A DNA stretch of 64,000 nt, from positions 1-64,000 of the forward strand of contig CAJUJY010000006.1 of NCBI GenBank assembly GCA_910586555.1, in the 5' to 3' direction. Source of the stretch: an uncultured Lachnospiraceae bacterium. Lineage in GTDB: Bacteria; Bacillota; Clostridia; Lachnospirales; Lachnospiraceae. This document shows, in pieces, positions 54,066 to 62,081 of the stretch. The position numbers and the translations under genes were made by a program. The notes beneath the pieces were generated by a model. It had not been told where the DNA came from. It made no database searches and was given only the letters and a program-made list of their open reading frames with translations. The first letter of the stretch is position 1; each line of letters starts with the position of its first letter.

Positions 54066-54878
54066 ATGTATAAAAAATTAATTGCTTGTTTAAACAGTTT
54101 AAAGGAAAAAACCAGTTTCCAGCCAGAAGCTGCACTGGTTTTAGGTTCTGGCTTAGGTGATTATGCTGATGAAATCCAGATTGAGCAGACAACAGACTAC
54201 ACAGAAATCGGGGGATTTCCAATATCAACAGTAAAAGGGCATAAAGGACGTTTTGTATTTGGATATGTTTCCAAAACCCCTGTAGTTATTATGCAAGGAC
54301 GTGTACATTATTATGAAGGCTATAAAATGTCTGATGTTGTCCTTCCAATACGGCTTATGGGAATGATGGGGGCAAAAAAAATCCTTCTTACAAATGCTGC
54401 TGGTGGTGCTAATGCATCATATAAGCCAGGTGACTTTATGATGATTACAGACCATATCACAACAGGCATACCAAGCCCGCTTATTGGCCCTAACATTGAT
54501 GAACTTGGAACAAGGTTTCCGGATATGAGTGAAGTTTACAGCAGGCGCTTACAGGATATAACCAGAAAATGTGCCAAAGAATGTAATATAGAACTTAAAG
54601 AAGGTGTTTATGTACAATTTAGCGGCCCTAACTATGAAACACCGGCTGAAGTAAGGCTTGCACAAATATGGGGTGGTGATGCAGTTGGAATGAGCACAGC
54701 ATGCGAAGCTATGGCAGCACACCATATGGGGCTTGAAGTATGTGGGATTTCCTGTATTACAAATATGGCATCTGGGATTTCAAAAGTACAGCTTAACCAT
54801 AAAGAAGTACAAGAAACTGCTGACCGCGTGGCAAAATCATTTAAGGAACTGGTTACAAAAGTTATTACCAGCATGTAA
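54066..54878 (+). CDS. punA: Purine-nucleoside phosphorylase (class I)
   Basis: This 270-residue trimer-type enzyme splits inosine, guanosine and their deoxy forms with phosphate into base and (deoxy)ribose-1-phosphate. Motifs are LVLGSGLGDYAD, STVKGHKGRFVFG, QGRVHYYEGY, TNAAGG, SGPNYETPAE and ITNMASGIS. The ATG at 54066 follows AAAGAGGGATACT; the in-frame ORF upstream to 54000 lies in the pseudoknot leader. It is the first gene of the cargo operon inside the sigK element and supplies sugar phosphates to DeoB. Confidence 0.95.
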   Translation: MYKKLIACLNSLKEKTSFQPEAALVLGSGLGDYADEIQIEQTTDYTEIGGFPISTVKGHKGRFVFGYVSKTPVVIMQGRVHYYEGYKMSDVVLPIRLMGMMGAKKILLTNAAGGANASYKPGDFMMITDHITTGIPSPLIGPNIDELGTRFPDMSEVYSRRLQDITRKCAKECNIELKEGVYVQFSGPNYETPAEVRLAQIWGGDAVGMSTACEAMAAHHMGLEVCGISCITNMASGISKVQLNHKEVQETADRVAKSFKELVTKVITSM

Positions 54879-54926
54879 ACTATACACTGCTAGAAACTAT
54901 ATCTAAAATGAAAGGAAACAGAATTA

Positions 54927-56213
54927 ATGAGAAAATTTGTAATAAAAGGAAATATTTGTTATAGTAAAAGCATTAATGAACTTTGTATTACCCAGGACGG
55001 ATATGTTGTCTGTGAAGATGGGATTTGTACAGGTGTATATAAAAAACTGCCAGAACATTATGAAATCCTTCCATTTTATGATTATACAGATAAAATAATT
55101 ATTCCTGGTTTTACAGACCTGCATATACATGCGCCACAATACCCATTCCGTGGATTTGGAATGGATCTTGAATTAATTGGCTGGCTTAATGCCCATACTT
55201 TTCCAGAAGAAGCAAAATACTCTGATATAGAATATGCCCAAAATGCTTATAGTATTTTTACTACAGATCTTTTAAATAGTGCAACAACCAGGGCATGTGT
55301 TTTTGGAACAATCCATATACCAGCAACTATATTGCTAATGGAAAAACTGGATAATGCAGGTATAAAGGCATATGTTGGTAAGGTTAATATGGACAGGAAC
55401 AGTCCGGAATATTTATGTGAAAAAAATGCAGAACAGGCATTTAAAGATACAGAACAATGGATTAAAGATAGTGCAAGGTTTGAAAATGTAAAACCAATCC
55501 TTACCCCAAGGTTTATACCTGCATGTTCGGACAGTTTAATGGAAAAGCTGTCTGTATTGCAAAAAAAATACCAATTACCAGTACAATCACATTTATCAGA
55601 AAATACAGAAGAAATCCAGTGGGTAAAAGAACTTTGTCCTGGTACTGCTTTTTATGGTGAAGCATATAATAAATATGGCTTGTTTGGAAATGGCTTCCCG
55701 GCAATAATGGCGCATTGTATACACAGTAATGAAGATGAAATAAACTTAATAAAAGAACAAAATGTATTTGTTGCACACTGTCCAGAGTCAAATACAAATC
55801 TTTCTTCAGGCATTGCACCAATAAGGGCTTACCTTAACCTTGGCATAAATACAGGGCTTGGCACTGATATAGCAGCAGGTTCTTCACTTTCTGTTTTTAA
55901 GGCAATGGCAATGGCAATACAATGCTCCAAACTGCGCTGGAGGCTGCAAGACCAGTCACTTGCACCACTGGGTATTAAAGAAGTTTTCTATATGGCTACA
56001 AAAGGCGGGGGTAAATTTTTTGGCAAAACTGGAAGTTTTGAAAAAGGATATGAATTTGACGCAGTAATAATAGATGATTCTACAATAAAACATCCATATA
56101 AGCTAAATACCATGGAGCGTCTTGAACGCCTGGTTTACCTTGCAGAAGACAAAAACATTGTTGCTAAATTTGTAAATGGCAAAAAGCTTTTTGAAAGAAC
56201 TGTTTCAAATTAA
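54927..56213 (+). CDS. guaD: Guanine deaminase
   Basis: This 428-residue amidohydrolase converts guanine to xanthine and ammonia. The metal ligands are visible in TDLHIHAPQYPFRG (HxH), QSHLSE, MAHCIHS and LGTDIAAGSSLS. The substrate-type motif PQYPFRGFG is that of guanine deaminases of the ATZ/TRZ group. It lies 48 bases after PNP and uses the guanine that PNP releases. The start ATG follows AAAGGAAACAGAATTA. Confidence 0.94.
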   Translation: MRKFVIKGNICYSKSINELCITQDGYVVCEDGICTGVYKKLPEHYEILPFYDYTDKIIIPGFTDLHIHAPQYPFRGFGMDLELIGWLNAHTFPEEAKYSDIEYAQNAYSIFTTDLLNSATTRACVFGTIHIPATILLMEKLDNAGIKAYVGKVNMDRNSPEYLCEKNAEQAFKDTEQWIKDSARFENVKPILTPRFIPACSDSLMEKLSVLQKKYQLPVQSHLSENTEEIQWVKELCPGTAFYGEAYNKYGLFGNGFPAIMAHCIHSNEDEINLIKEQNVFVAHCPESNTNLSSGIAPIRAYLNLGINTGLGTDIAAGSSLSVFKAMAMAIQCSKLRWRLQDQSLAPLGIKEVFYMATKGGGKFFGKTGSFEKGYEFDAVIIDDSTIKHPYKLNTMERLERLVYLAEDKNIVAKFVNGKKLFERTVSN

Positions 56214-56237
56214 TAAATATAATCCAGGTGAATTAAA

Positions 56238-56951
56238 ATGATATCAAAGCAGCAGTTATTAGAAATAATAGGCCAGTCAGAGCTTGGCAGGCATGAATAT
56301 TTAAACTCACTATTCAGGTATGTGCCTGATGCCATTGTTAAATCAATGTCATATAAAAAAATACAAAAAGACCATTATATTATACATGCAGGCGCTCCCT
56401 GTAGTACTGTATATATAATACTTTCAGGCCATGTAACAGGACTGCATTACCAGAAACAGGGACGTGTTTATTATTTTATGGATTTTACACAGATGTATAT
56501 TGTAGGCGATTTTGAAGTATTTGGGGATATTCCCGAATATCTTGTATCAATATGTGCCACAGAAGAATGTGAAATACTTATGCTTCCCTCCAGCTATTAT
56601 TTACAATGGGTACAACATGATGAAAATGCACTTTTCCTTAGAATAAAAAATATTATGTCTACCCTGGTTTTTGAGAAAAAGAATGACCGTGAATATATAT
56701 TTATGAATTGTAAAGAAAGACTGGTAAAATACCTGGTAAATTCTTATGAAAATAAAAAACCTGTAAATGCCCTTAAATACAAACTTGATAAAACACAGCT
56801 TGAATTATCGGACAGAACTGGATTTAATATAAGAAGTATACAAAGAAATATTGCTGCACTGGAAAAAGAGAACCTTATTTCCATTGAAAATGGAAAAATT
56901 ACTATTTCACAGGAGCAGTTTATAAAATTAAAAAATTATGAAAATAAATAA
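56238..56951 (+). CDS. Crp/Fnr-family transcriptional regulator
   Basis: This 237-residue regulator has an N-terminal cyclic-nucleotide-binding-like fold (IIHAGAPCSTVYIILSGHVTGL ... VGDFEVFG) and a C-terminal winged helix (LDKTQLELSDRTGFNIRSIQRNIAALEKENLI). It has no Fnr-type cysteine cluster at the N-terminus, and the ligand is unknown. It lies between guaD and deoB with 24- and 21-base gaps, so it probably controls the nucleoside operon it belongs to, perhaps in answer to a nucleotide or sugar phosphate; that is inference. Confidence 0.93.
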   Translation: MISKQQLLEIIGQSELGRHEYLNSLFRYVPDAIVKSMSYKKIQKDHYIIHAGAPCSTVYIILSGHVTGLHYQKQGRVYYFMDFTQMYIVGDFEVFGDIPEYLVSICATEECEILMLPSSYYLQWVQHDENALFLRIKNIMSTLVFEKKNDREYIFMNCKERLVKYLVNSYENKKPVNALKYKLDKTQLELSDRTGFNIRSIQRNIAALEKENLISIENGKITISQEQFIKLKNYENK

Positions 56952-56972
56952 AATTAAAGGGAGGTACTGGAA

Positions 56973-58163
56973 ATGAAAAAGTATAAACGCATATTTATAA
57001 TAGTTATAGATTCACTTGGTGCTGGTGCATTACCTGATGCAGCAGAATATGGTGATGCTGGTACTGATACACTTGGCCATATTTCACAGTCTGTAGAAGA
57101 ATTTAATATACCAAATCTTGCAAAACTTGGCATTGCAAACCTCCATCCGTTAAAACAGGTAAAAGCTACAGACCACCCTCTTGGATATTATTCATATTTA
57201 TATGAAGCCAGTACTGGGAAAGATACAATGACAGGACATTGGGAAATGATGGGGCTTCATATCACAAAACCTTTTAAAACATTTACAGAAACCGGATTTC
57301 CCAAAGAGCTTATAGACGAACTGGAAAAAAGGACTGGCAGGATAGTTATTGGAAATAAAAGTGCCAGCGGGACAGAAATTTTAGATGAACTGGCAGAAGA
57401 AGAAATTGCAACAGGCCATATGATTGTATATACATCTGCCGACTCCGTTCTCCAGATATGCGGCAATGAAGAAACTTTTGGGCTGGAAGAATTATACCGC
57501 TGTTGTGAAATTGCACGTGAAATAACAATGAAAGATGAATGGAGGGTTGGACGTGTAATTGCAAGGCCTTATACTGGAAAGAAAAAAGGAAATTTCCAAA
57601 GGACAAGCAACCGCCATGATTATGCATTAAAACCTTATGGCAGGACAGTACTAAATGCATTAAAAGATGCAGGTTTTTCTGTAATTCCAGTAGGTAAAAT
57701 TTATGATATTTTTGATGGAGAAGGACTTACAGAATCCAATAAATCCAAAAGTTCTGTACATGGCATGGAGCAGACTATAGAAATTGCAAAAAGAGATTTT
57801 CAAGGGCTTTGTTTTGTAAATCTTGTAGATTTTGATGCTTTATGGGGACACCGCCGTGATGTAAAGGGTTATGCAAAAGAACTAGAAAAATTTGATATAA
57901 AGCTTGGAGAACTTTTAAAAATATTAAAAGAAGATGACTTATTAATTATTACAGCAGACCACGGAAATGACCCTACACATACAGGGACAGACCACACAAG
58001 GGAAAAAGTGCCTTTCCTGGCATATTCACCACTAATGGAAAATCCTGGCAGGTTAAAAGATTATAAAACCTTTGCAGTAATTGGTGCAACGGTTGCTGAT
58101 AACTTTGGAATTAAAATGCCAGAAGGCACGATTGGAGAATCCGTCCTTAGCAGTTTAAATTAA
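56973..58163 (+). CDS. deoB: Phosphopentomutase
   Basis: This 396-residue manganese enzyme of the alkaline-phosphatase superfamily turns (deoxy)ribose-1-P into the 5-phosphate. Motifs: IVIDSLGAGALPDAAEYGDAGTDTLGHI (metal site), GKDTMTGHWEMMG with the phosphorylated Thr, VNLVDFDALWGHRRDV and ITADHGNDPTHTGTDHTREKVP. The start ATG follows GGGAGGTACTGGAA. It links PNP to DeoC in the operon. Confidence 0.97.
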   Translation: MKKYKRIFIIVIDSLGAGALPDAAEYGDAGTDTLGHISQSVEEFNIPNLAKLGIANLHPLKQVKATDHPLGYYSYLYEASTGKDTMTGHWEMMGLHITKPFKTFTETGFPKELIDELEKRTGRIVIGNKSASGTEILDELAEEEIATGHMIVYTSADSVLQICGNEETFGLEELYRCCEIAREITMKDEWRVGRVIARPYTGKKKGNFQRTSNRHDYALKPYGRTVLNALKDAGFSVIPVGKIYDIFDGEGLTESNKSKSSVHGMEQTIEIAKRDFQGLCFVNLVDFDALWGHRRDVKGYAKELEKFDIKLGELLKILKEDDLLIITADHGNDPTHTGTDHTREKVPFLAYSPLMENPGRLKDYKTFAVIGATVADNFGIKMPEGTIGESVLSSLN

Positions 58164-58213
58164 AATAATACAGATATTTTATACCACCTTTAAGTACAGA
58201 AAGGAGGAAAACT

Positions 58214-59407
58214 ATGAAACTTATATTAAATTTGCTTGGAATAATAATAGTTCTTGCGATATGCTGGCTAATTTCATGGGACCGTAAAAATATTAAGTGG
58301 AAAACCATATTAAAAGCACTGGTAACAGAAATTATCATTGCAATTATAATAGTTAAAATCCCTGTTGGGCAAAAAATTATTACAGTTATGTCTAATGGCC
58401 TTACAGCGGTAATTAACTGTGGAAATGAGGGGTTATCATTTGTTTTTGGTGATCTTTTTAATGGAGAGATTAGTGTATTTATTATACAAAGTTTAGGCAA
58501 TATTATTTTTGTTTCGGCATTAGTAGGTGTTTTATATTATCTTGGTGTTATAGGATTTGTTGTAAAATGGATTGGCAAAGGTGTAGGAAAAGTAATGGGT
58601 ACAACTGAAGTTGAAAGCTTTGTAGCTGTTGCTAATATGTTTTTAGGCCATACAGACAGTCCTATCCTGGTAAGTAAGTATCTTAAAGATTTAACAGACA
58701 GTGAAATTTTTGTAATACTTGTTTCTGGAATGGGAAGTATGTCTGCTTCTATTTTAGGAGGCTACCATGCACTTGGTATTCCTATGGAATATCTGTTAAT
58801 AGCAAGTGCAATGGTTCCTATTGGAAGTATTATGGTTTCTAAAATAGTATCACCACAAACAGAAGAAACTAAATCAATTACAGATGTTAAAATGGATAAT
58901 AAGGGAAATAATTCTAATGTAATTGATGCACTTGCGGAAGGTGCATCAACAGGTATGCAGATGGTTATATCTATTGGTGCTTCTATCGTCGGGTTTGTTG
59001 GGATTGTTGCTGTTATTAATCTTTTCCTTGGCCTTTTCCATATTACGCTGTCAGATATATTTTCATATGTATTTGCGCCATTTGGCTTTTTACTTGGCTT
59101 AGATGGAAGTAATATCTTAATGGAAGGTTCGCTGCTTGGGAATAAATTAATTCTTAATGAATTTGTTGCATTCCAGGATTTAGGTTCTAATTTAAGCAGT
59201 TTAGATACAAGGACAGGAATGATTTGTGCTATCTCACTTTGTGGTTTTGCAAATCTTTCAAGTATGGGTATGTGCATTGGCGGTATTGGTGTTCTCTGCC
59301 CAGAAAAAAGAGGGACTATTTCACGCCTTGTATTTAAATCTATGATAAGTGGTGTATTTGTAAGTATTATGAGCGCACTAATTATAAGCATTGTTTCACT
59401 TTTTTAA
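58214..59407 (+). CDS. nupC: Concentrative nucleoside transporter (NupC/CNT family)
   Basis: This 397-residue membrane protein has about nine hydrophobic segments. The CNT signature regions are visible: GTTEVESFVAVANMFLGHTDSPILV in the middle and DLGSNLSSLDTRTGMICAISLCGFANLSSMGMCIGG near the end, which carry the substrate and ion-coupling residues. It is predicted to import nucleosides with protons or sodium. The start ATG follows AAAGGAGGAAAACT, 50 bases after deoB. Its presence makes the cargo a complete uptake and breakdown pathway. Confidence 0.92.
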   Translation: MKLILNLLGIIIVLAICWLISWDRKNIKWKTILKALVTEIIIAIIIVKIPVGQKIITVMSNGLTAVINCGNEGLSFVFGDLFNGEISVFIIQSLGNIIFVSALVGVLYYLGVIGFVVKWIGKGVGKVMGTTEVESFVAVANMFLGHTDSPILVSKYLKDLTDSEIFVILVSGMGSMSASILGGYHALGIPMEYLLIASAMVPIGSIMVSKIVSPQTEETKSITDVKMDNKGNNSNVIDALAEGASTGMQMVISIGASIVGFVGIVAVINLFLGLFHITLSDIFSYVFAPFGFLLGLDGSNILMEGSLLGNKLILNEFVAFQDLGSNLSSLDTRTGMICAISLCGFANLSSMGMCIGGIGVLCPEKRGTISRLVFKSMISGVFVSIMSALIISIVSLF

Positions 59408-59430
59408 ATTATCTAAATAAATATTTAAAG

Positions 59431-59483
59431 CATGTACTTTTGCACTGGCAAGTACATGTTTATGGCAAAAATGCTCCAGTGCA
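59431..59483 (+). promoter_or_regulatory. Candidate pseudoknot RNA element (copy 3, deoC)
   Basis: CATGTACTT (59431-59439) pairs perfectly with AAGTACATG (59450-59458). Its loop holds TGCACTGG (59441-59448), which pairs with CCAGTGCA (59476-59483). This strand leads directly into GAAAAGAGG, the deoC ribosome site. It is the clearest of the four copies. Confidence 0.7.
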
Positions 59484-59498
59484 GAAAAGAGGTTAATT

Positions 59499-60167
59499 AT
59501 GAATAATGAAGATATTTTAAAAATTACAGACCACACCTTGCTTGGACAGACTGCTACATGGGAAGAAATCCGTGAGGTTCTTGATGATTCAATAAAATAT
59601 AAAACAGCATCTGCCTGTATTCCTGCGGCATATGTAAAACAGGCAGCAGAATATGTTGATGGCAGGCTTCCAATATGTACAGTTATTGGATTTCCAAATG
59701 GATATAGTACAACATTTGTAAAAGTTTGTGAAACAAAAGATGCAATAGCTAATGGTGCGGCTGAAATTGATATGGTAATTAATATTGGGCTTTTAAAAGA
59801 CAAAAAATACAAGGAAGTTGAAGATGAAATCCGCCAGATCCACGAGGCATGTAATGGAAAGATTTTAAAGGTTATAATTGAAACATGTCTTCTTACAGAA
59901 GAGGAAAAAATTAAAATGTGTGAAATTATTACAAATGCAGGCGCAGAATATATTAAAACTTCTACAGGTTTTGCATCTTCTGGGGCAACATTTGAAGATG
60001 TAAAGCTTATGAAAAAGCATATTGGTAAAAATGTAAAAATTAAAGCAGCAGGCGGGATTTCTTCATTTGACAATGCAGAAAAATTTATACGGTGCGGCGC
60101 AGACAGGCTTGGTACAAGCAGGCTTGTTAAAATAATAAAAAATACAGATACAGGCAACGGATATTAA
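59499..60167 (+). CDS. deoC: Deoxyribose-phosphate aldolase
   Basis: This 222-residue class I aldolase splits deoxyribose-5-P into glyceraldehyde-3-P and acetaldehyde. It shows EIDMVINIG, KVIIETCLLTEEEK and the Schiff-base Lys in EYIKTSTGF, followed by KAAGGIS. It completes the deoxynucleoside pathway of the cargo operon. The start ATG lies behind AAAAGAGGTTAATT. The leader carries the pseudoknot at 59431-59483, so its translation may be controlled apart from the rest. Confidence 0.97.
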   Translation: MNNEDILKITDHTLLGQTATWEEIREVLDDSIKYKTASACIPAAYVKQAAEYVDGRLPICTVIGFPNGYSTTFVKVCETKDAIANGAAEIDMVINIGLLKDKKYKEVEDEIRQIHEACNGKILKVIIETCLLTEEEKIKMCEIITNAGAEYIKTSTGFASSGATFEDVKLMKKHIGKNVKIKAAGGISSFDNAEKFIRCGADRLGTSRLVKIIKNTDTGNGY

Positions 60168-60252
60168 AACAGCTTTAATAATTAATAATTATTATTTAGA
60201 ATAAAGATATATTTTCTATATATTTTTTTAAGCCAGGAAGGGGGAATTAATA

Positions 60253-60864
60253 ATGGATACATCTTTAATTATTGAAATAGCTGGTTATCTGGGTTCTGTA
60301 TTAGTTGTAATTTCCATGTTAATGTCTTCAGTAGTTAAATTAAGGATTATTAACACCACCGGAAGCTCTATTTCAGCAGTTTATGCACTAATAATACATT
60401 CATATCCCCTGGCATTAATGAATATATGCCTGGTTATTATTAATATTTATAATTTGGCAAAACTTTTAAAGCCAGGACAGCACTACACCTTAGTTAATGT
60501 AAAACCAGATGATACATTTGTAGAATATTTTTTAAACTATTATAAAGACGACATATTAAACTTTTTTCCAGAAAAAAATACAGATACAAACCTTGTAGAA
60601 ACTGCATACTTAATATGTTGTGGTGATGTCCCTGCCGGGCTTATGCTTGGAAATATAACAGAAAATGGTGTACTTGATATATCTGTTGATTATGCTTCAC
60701 CTAAATACCGTGACTGCTCTTTAGGAACTTTCTTATACGCAAAACTTCCAGAAAAAGGAATACATAAACTGGTTTATTCTAAAGAGCCAGGACAACATAG
60801 ACAATACCTGGAAAAAATGGGGTTTAATATTGAAAGTGGTACATATGTAAAATATTTATTGTAA
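60253..60864 (+). CDS. YgjV-like membrane domain fused to a GNAT-like domain
   Basis: This is a 203-residue protein. Residues 1-75 hold three short hydrophobic helices with the YgjV pattern (AGYLGSVLVVISMLMSS ... SAVYALIIHSYPLALMN). Residues 80-203 resemble a small GNAT-like acyltransferase (VDYASPKYRDCSLGTFLYAKL ... QYLEKMGFNIESG) without a clear acetyl-CoA P-loop. The start ATG follows GGAAGGGGGAATTAATA. It lies 85 bases after deoC on the same strand. Its role in nucleoside use is not apparent. Confidence 0.75.
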   Translation: MDTSLIIEIAGYLGSVLVVISMLMSSVVKLRIINTTGSSISAVYALIIHSYPLALMNICLVIINIYNLAKLLKPGQHYTLVNVKPDDTFVEYFLNYYKDDILNFFPEKNTDTNLVETAYLICCGDVPAGLMLGNITENGVLDISVDYASPKYRDCSLGTFLYAKLPEKGIHKLVYSKEPGQHRQYLEKMGFNIESGTYVKYLL

Positions 60865-61087
60865 TTTACTATAATTTACTATATAATACTAATAAGGCAA
60901 GTTTGTTTTTATAACTAAAACATGGCTGTAATCCAGATTGCAGATATTTACAGTTTGCCTGTGTCAAATAATATTTGTAACCTGTATTACCTGCAAGCAG
61001 TTATTGGCTATTTGCCCACTGGTGAAATAACCTCATTACTACTTTACTTAATTAGGTTAAAAAGCATATAATAATAAAGGAATCCAA

Positions 61088-61577
61088 ATGAGTAAAATAT
61101 ATGACGATATTTTCAGGACACTATGTGAAAAAAACACAAAACTTTTAATACCTGTTATAAATGAAGTATTTTCCACAAATTATAAAATAACTAGCCATCT
61201 GGAACTTCTTTCAGGTGAACACCATATATTATCTGTTACAGAAACAGAAGATATTGGTGAAATAATAACAGATTCACTAATCAGGATTGACAAAAAATTA
61301 TACCATATTGAGTGTCAAAGTAATCCTGATGTTACAATATAATGATAATACTGATATATGTAAGGAGGTGGATACTGTTATGGGCGGACAGGTATTAGAA
61401 ACATATGCTGACCAGAAACTTAAACAAGGTATACAGCAAGGTGCTATGTTAATGGCACAGTTATCCGTAAAACTTGCAGAAGATGGAAGAATATCTGAAA
61501 TTACACGTGCTGCTTCTGATACTTCTTATATGGATAAACTACTAGAAGAATATAAAATAAATAAAGATATTATATAG
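61088..61577 (+). pseudogene. Rpn family nuclease/transposase remnant
   Basis: The first ORF (61088-61342) has the N-terminus of Rpn/PD-(D/E)XK proteins: YDDIFRTLCEKNTKLLIPVINEVF, then ITDSLIRIDKKLYHIECQSNPD. The frame then breaks. Further on (to 61577) a shifted frame encodes ICKEVDTVMGGQVLETYADQKLKQGIQQG and a C-terminal tail typical of the same family. The catalytic middle is missing, so a deletion with frameshift is inferred. It sits at the end of the element next to sigK. Confidence 0.75.
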
Positions 61578-61578
61578 T

Positions 61579-61614
61579 TTAACCCCTTGTGGTTTCCAGG
61601 CCACAGGGGGTTAA
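61579..61614. terminator. Bidirectional terminator at the inner end of the element
   Basis: The 14-bp stem TTAACCCCTTGTGG (61579-61592) with CCACAGGGGGTTAA (61601-61614) has one G-U pair. It lies between the Rpn remnant and the att arm, and would insulate sigK from the cargo transcripts. Confidence 0.75.
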
Positions 61615-61916
61615 ATTATGCTGCCAATGTGTTGTAATGGTTTTTCTATACATCTGGCTGCATATGTTGCAAGCCTTATATTTTTTGTTTCATCAAAACT
61701 GTCTATACCTTTTATTAATCCTATTGTTCCTATGGATATCAGATCGTCCATATCCTTATCACCAATATTGTATTTTTTTGCAATATACGCTACCAATCTA
61801 AGATTTCTCTCAATTAGGCAGTCTCTTGCCCCACGGTCTCCCGACCTGCACTTTTCAATGCACTCCTTTTCTTCTTTTGCACTCAAAGGTTTAGGAAAAG
61901 ACTGCACCTGTGACAC
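61611..61916 (-). CDS. sigK: RNA polymerase sigma-K, N-terminal half (split gene)
   Basis: Residues 1-91 are sigma region 2: FPKPLSAKEEKECIEK, RNLRLVAYIAKKY, DLISIGTIGLIKGIDSF and ATYAARCIE. After Glu91 (61644) the frame enters the element and adds ten foreign residues before TAA at 61611. The start is GTG 61916 or, better placed behind GAGGTG, GTG 61907. Bacillus SigK has a 20-residue pro-sequence before this point; none is present here, as in C. difficile. CATAGAAT about 30 bases upstream resembles a SigE -10 box, without a clear -35. Confidence 0.93.
   Translation of the reverse strand: MSQVQSFPKPLSAKEEKECIEKCRSGDRGARDCLIERNLRLVAYIAKKYNIGDKDMDDLISIGTIGLIKGIDSFDETKNIRLATYAARCIEKPLQHIGSII
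61618..61643 (+). other. Attachment site at the sigK N-half junction
   Basis: On the plus strand the arm starts ATGCTGCCAATG and ends TAATGGT (61618-61641); the crossover AA corresponds to 61642-61643. It matches the inverse of the arm at 51829-51853 except for one inserted base and one change. Confidence 0.85.
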
Positions 61917-62081
61917 CTCAAATTCTTTTATATTTATTCTATGCGCTATTATGCAAGTCCGTGCTTTTCCTAGTTTTTTATTATTTTTTATATGCTGCTA
62001 ATACTGGTATTATCCATTTTGCATATGGTTTTTATACTTAATGTTTAGCCTTTTATAATACAGGTATAATGGATTATAACT

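Larger units (their letters stand above)
51828..61642. mobile_element. skin-like element interrupting sigK (9,815 bp)
   Basis: This is the segment between the two sigK halves. It encodes a large serine recombinase next to the C-half junction, a possible small accessory protein, and a purine-nucleoside catabolism set, a YgjV-GNAT protein and an Rpn remnant. Its ends carry inverted arms (51829-51853 and 61618-61641) that make a palindromic attP on excision. sigK intervening elements with a serine recombinase are known in Bacillus subtilis and Clostridioides difficile and are phage-like there. No phage structural genes are seen here. Confidence 0.92.

Noticed and set aside
53980..54066. Purine riboswitch before PNP
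   Set aside because: The conserved three-way junction and its loop sequences are absent. The pairing pattern is an H-type pseudoknot shared with genes unrelated to purines.
59431..59492. preQ1-I riboswitch as the identity of the pseudoknot element
   Set aside because: preQ1-I has a short first stem and a C-rich loop pairing with an A-rich tail at the ribosome site. Here the second helix is 6-9 bp and lies before the ribosome site.
58762..60157. Minus-strand ORFs opposite nupC and deoC
   Set aside because: They are shadows of clear genes with family motifs on the plus strand.
51829..61641. Inverted orientation of the shared 12-base sequence, suggesting DNA inversion rather than excision
   Set aside because: The matching parts are the two attP arms, which are expected to be inverted around the crossover. 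The sigK halves are in direct orientation, so recombination deletes the segment.
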